NCBI GenBank assembly: GCA_013398055.1 | Contig: VZRS01008360.1 | Location: 124,001-188,000 of the forward strand | DNA from: Ifrita kowaldi | Taxonomy: Eukaryota > Chordata > Aves > Passeriformes > Cinclosomatidae | Length of the DNA: 64,000 bases | Direction of reading: 5' to 3' | Position numbers and translations under genes: made by a program | The notes under the pieces: model-generated | Seen by the model: the letters and a program-made list of their open reading frames with translations, nothing else | Databases searched by the model: none | What the model was told of the DNA's origin: nothing | Shown: piece by piece, positions 61,141 through 64,000 of the stretch | How positions within the stretch are numbered: the stretch's first letter is position 1 | Layout: the number at the start of each line of letters is the position of its first letter

Positions 61141-64000
61141 TTAAAAAAAAAGTACCTCTTGAAATAAGTCAGCCATTCCTTGAACAGTAGTTTCTGGACC
61201 GTCGTTGATTGCTTGCAGTCAGAAAGCCTTCATTTAAAAAGCACTTATGTTCCAAGGACCTCAGCTGTGACACACTGGCAAACACTACTGACCTTGTTTC
61301 AATTATACCTTCTGGAATTTGCATAAATAAATACAATAATAGGCTTCCAGAACTTCCAAGTTTCAAACAGCAACGCCTGCTGCGGCTGCACGAGCTGAGT
61401 CAATGTGTCCGTACTTTCCCCAGCAGCGTATGACTACTAATATTTTTACCCATAGGTTTAGAATTACAGGAAGTTGGTAGGAATGAAGTCCCATATAATT
61501 GAGTATCAAGTCCAGGATTGAATTTCCAAATAGTAACCATGCTAGCAAACTGCTGAGGTCTGAATTATGCACAAACTAGTGAAATAAGCCTCCTCTCCCT
61601 TAAGAAAATGTTTTTCTGCACTATTTAAATAAAACTTGAAAGAAATCTGGCATTATCTTGCAATCCACACACTGCTAAGCAATCACACTTTCTAAAGATT
61701 TGCACATAGTAGAACCCTCTCCTGTTTATTAATTCATAATTTTAAATGAGGTGTAACTGAATAGGAGCCAAAAAAAGTTTTTCTGGTTAATAATTTGGCA
61801 TTTATTTTTATTTCTAGTTTGACCTTTTCTAACTACAGCTGTTAAAGGTAGAAAGAAACAAAATTAGTCTTACAAATTAAACTACCTCATTTTGTTTGCT
61901 GGAAGCCCAGAGTAAGGAGACATTCATTACAGTTCAATATGATTTGCAGATATATGACCAGCTACACAAACTTTAGAACACTGAACTAAGTAATGCACAG
62001 AGATAAACAGCATTACCAAACAAAACTACAGAAGAAAGCTATTCTGTATAATTATATACAAACTGCTTCATACATTCATAACTAATTAGTATTTTTTAAA
62101 TTTTCATTTTTTTAATAAAATGATCAGCATGTCAAGAAGTTAATATAGTGTCAATTCTTCCAAGAGTAATGGGATTGAGAATTCCTACAAATGTTTCACT
62201 GGCTCATATAATCTGAAGAGGTCCTTTGCTGGCACCTAGTGGGACTTTTGATAAAAGACAATCTTGAATCTTGCTGTTAAGTAGGATTTTTTTGTTGTGG
62301 GTTTTGTTTCGAAAAACACCAACATTTGGCTATGAATGTACTTTTGAATACATAAGCCATATATGATGCAGTACTGAATGCTACTGCACTAACATGAAAT
62401 TACTTAGTGCTGCTGGAAGAGTACAAACAGAAGAGAACACTAGGCCATTTATACTTTTATAGGTCATACTACTAGGAGTTTTTTCTGCTTCGTATTTATT
62501 TAACCTTTACTGTATTTTAAGCTAGAAGGCAGTAAAATTAACATTTATACCTCCTTCCCAAAAAAAGAGCCAAGAATCAAATTCACAGTACCTTGTTTGC
62601 AAGCAACAAATTTGTTTTCTAATTATACTCCAGGGCTTACTTAACCTCCATTACCTGAATGCCATTATTAGAACGCAGCAATAAATGAATACTGGCTTAT
62701 TCATAAAAAGCCAACAAATACAGCACTTCATTTATTTCATTATGCTTAACCAACAGGACTTCTTCTAAAGTTATATGTTGGTGGGGGACTGGGGTGGGGA
62801 GAGAAGAGGAAAGGAAAATACCATAAAAGATTCTTTTGGTCAGTTTCAAAAAGTTACATTTGAACTTCAAGCAATACATTAAAAAAACCCCATAAAACCA
62901 AACAAACCAAACACCCATCAATAAACACCAGCAAGTGACCCTAAGATATGCGAGTGAAAAGTAAAAAAGGCATTTGTTAAGGCTTCTTCTCTCCCCAAGA
63001 ACAAACGTATTAGTGGCACAGTTTGTAACGTGTTAGCGTGACACAAAGTGCAATCATTGGAGGTGCTGGTTTCTTTTAGTAAAAGCATTACTTTCTCCCC
63101 CAGTGGATGATCTGAAATGTTTTTTAAATTTTACTAAAGAAATCCTAGGAAAACAATAAACGGACATAATTTGGTAACTTAAGGCTTAAGACTCCAGCAA
63201 AATTTTTCAACGTCTCTCTTCCTTAGCTATACCTGTATAGATATTGCCAGCCAACTACAGCTTTCGTAGGCAACGTAAAATGGCTTTTAAAATGTTAAAT
63301 TTGATGTTGCTGAATTAGAGTTGGCATAAAAATAAACTAAAAAATAGTATTTTTAAAAAATACCAATAGTTCCATTCAAAGCTTAACGTCATTGGTTTCT
63401 TTGGTATTAGTAACAGATTTAGGCACTTTGTTTGCAATATACTTAAATTGTGACAAGGTAGGCTTAAATTGTGTAAGATAGAAAGATAGCAAAAGGTGTG
63501 GTCCCTTCACTGATTCATCTCCTAAGTGATCTCAGTGTCTTTCTTGACATATTTTTCCAGTATGTTTTTAAAGACAACCATAACGAAAGATTCCACAAAC
63601 TGCTCAAGCCCTTTATTCTACTAAGGGTTTGCATGTCACAAGAACAAACTAGATTTAGCACTCCTTTACGAAATCCAAAACAAGTGATTTTCGAAAAGTT
63701 TTAAAGCTATTATGGGAAGATTTCAAAACTCTGACTATTGGTGATATAACCAATGCAGCAAGACCCGAAATTTAAGCTAAACTCTGAAGAAAGGTTTTGA
63801 GGCTGGTATTCAAGAATACAACATTTCTTAAAAACAAGCAAGTATTTCTGGCTTCCATATATCCGTAAAAGTTAAAGGGAATAAAAGCATTTGGGATCAA
63901 ACTTTGTAAAGAGGAAATTAACCATTGGGAGGACAGTCTCACAAATATAAGAATATTTCAGTTTTACCAGCTTGCTCACATTTAGACTTTAAACAGTCAT
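61141..64000. other. Upstream of the NEDD4 alternative first exon; probably intron of longer transcripts
   Basis: AT-rich, with no coding exon recognised on either strand. In mammals the exons for the N-terminal C2 strands lie upstream of the alternative first exon, so this 2.9 kb is probably intronic for those transcripts (established gene structure, applied here by inference). Confidence 0.6.

Noticed and set aside
1..64000. Prokaryotic or viral systems, CRISPR arrays, operons, endogenous viral genes
   Set aside because: None seen. The window is explained by two vertebrate genes, their introns, intergenic DNA and common avian repeats.

Overview
This is vertebrate nuclear DNA, most probably from a songbird (passerine). 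The evidence is a split gene with GT-AG introns, 3' ends of CR1 retrotransposons (the dominant avian LINE), a tRNA-Ile-derived SINE with a CR1-like tail of the TguSINE1 type known from passerines, and proteins that match vertebrate NEDD4 and PRTG. There are no operons, CRISPR arrays, phage or prokaryotic features.

Layout. Positions 1-12585 are intron 2 of PRTG (protogenin, minus strand). Its exon 2, one immunoglobulin domain, lies at 12586-12888. The CpG-rich block at about 13020-13920 is the probable PRTG promoter and first exon, but I could not read a signal-peptide exon there, and one undetermined base sits in it at 13515. About 14.0-27.25 kb is intergenic, with an old palindromic repeat and a CR1 copy. 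About 27.25-61.0 kb is NEDD4 on the minus strand: 3' UTR (27.25-28.96 kb), 25 coding exons (28965-60982), and a short stretch of probable 5' UTR. The remaining 3 kb lies upstream of this first exon and is probably intron of longer NEDD4 transcripts whose C2-coding exons are outside the window. PRTG and NEDD4 are in tandem in the same orientation, as in the human 15q21 neighbourhood (recalled, not checked).

NEDD4 was reconstructed by reading every splice site by eye. All 25 exons join in phase and give 3927 bases, that is 1308 codons plus a TAA stop. This is close to the human long isoform (1319 residues). It starts from a 1.5-kb alternative first exon with a serine-rich, low-complexity sequence, joins only the C-terminal part of the C2 domain, and continues with four WW domains and a complete HECT ubiquitin-ligase domain. 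The catalytic cysteine is Cys1275 in this model.

I see no novel biological system. The observations most worth checking are a perfect 16-bp inverted repeat in a NEDD4 intron, an old palindromic element inside the NEDD4 3' UTR, a 94-bp duplication flanking the assembly gap at 58 kb, the unreadable PRTG exon 1, and an upstream ORF overlapping the NEDD4 long-isoform start.
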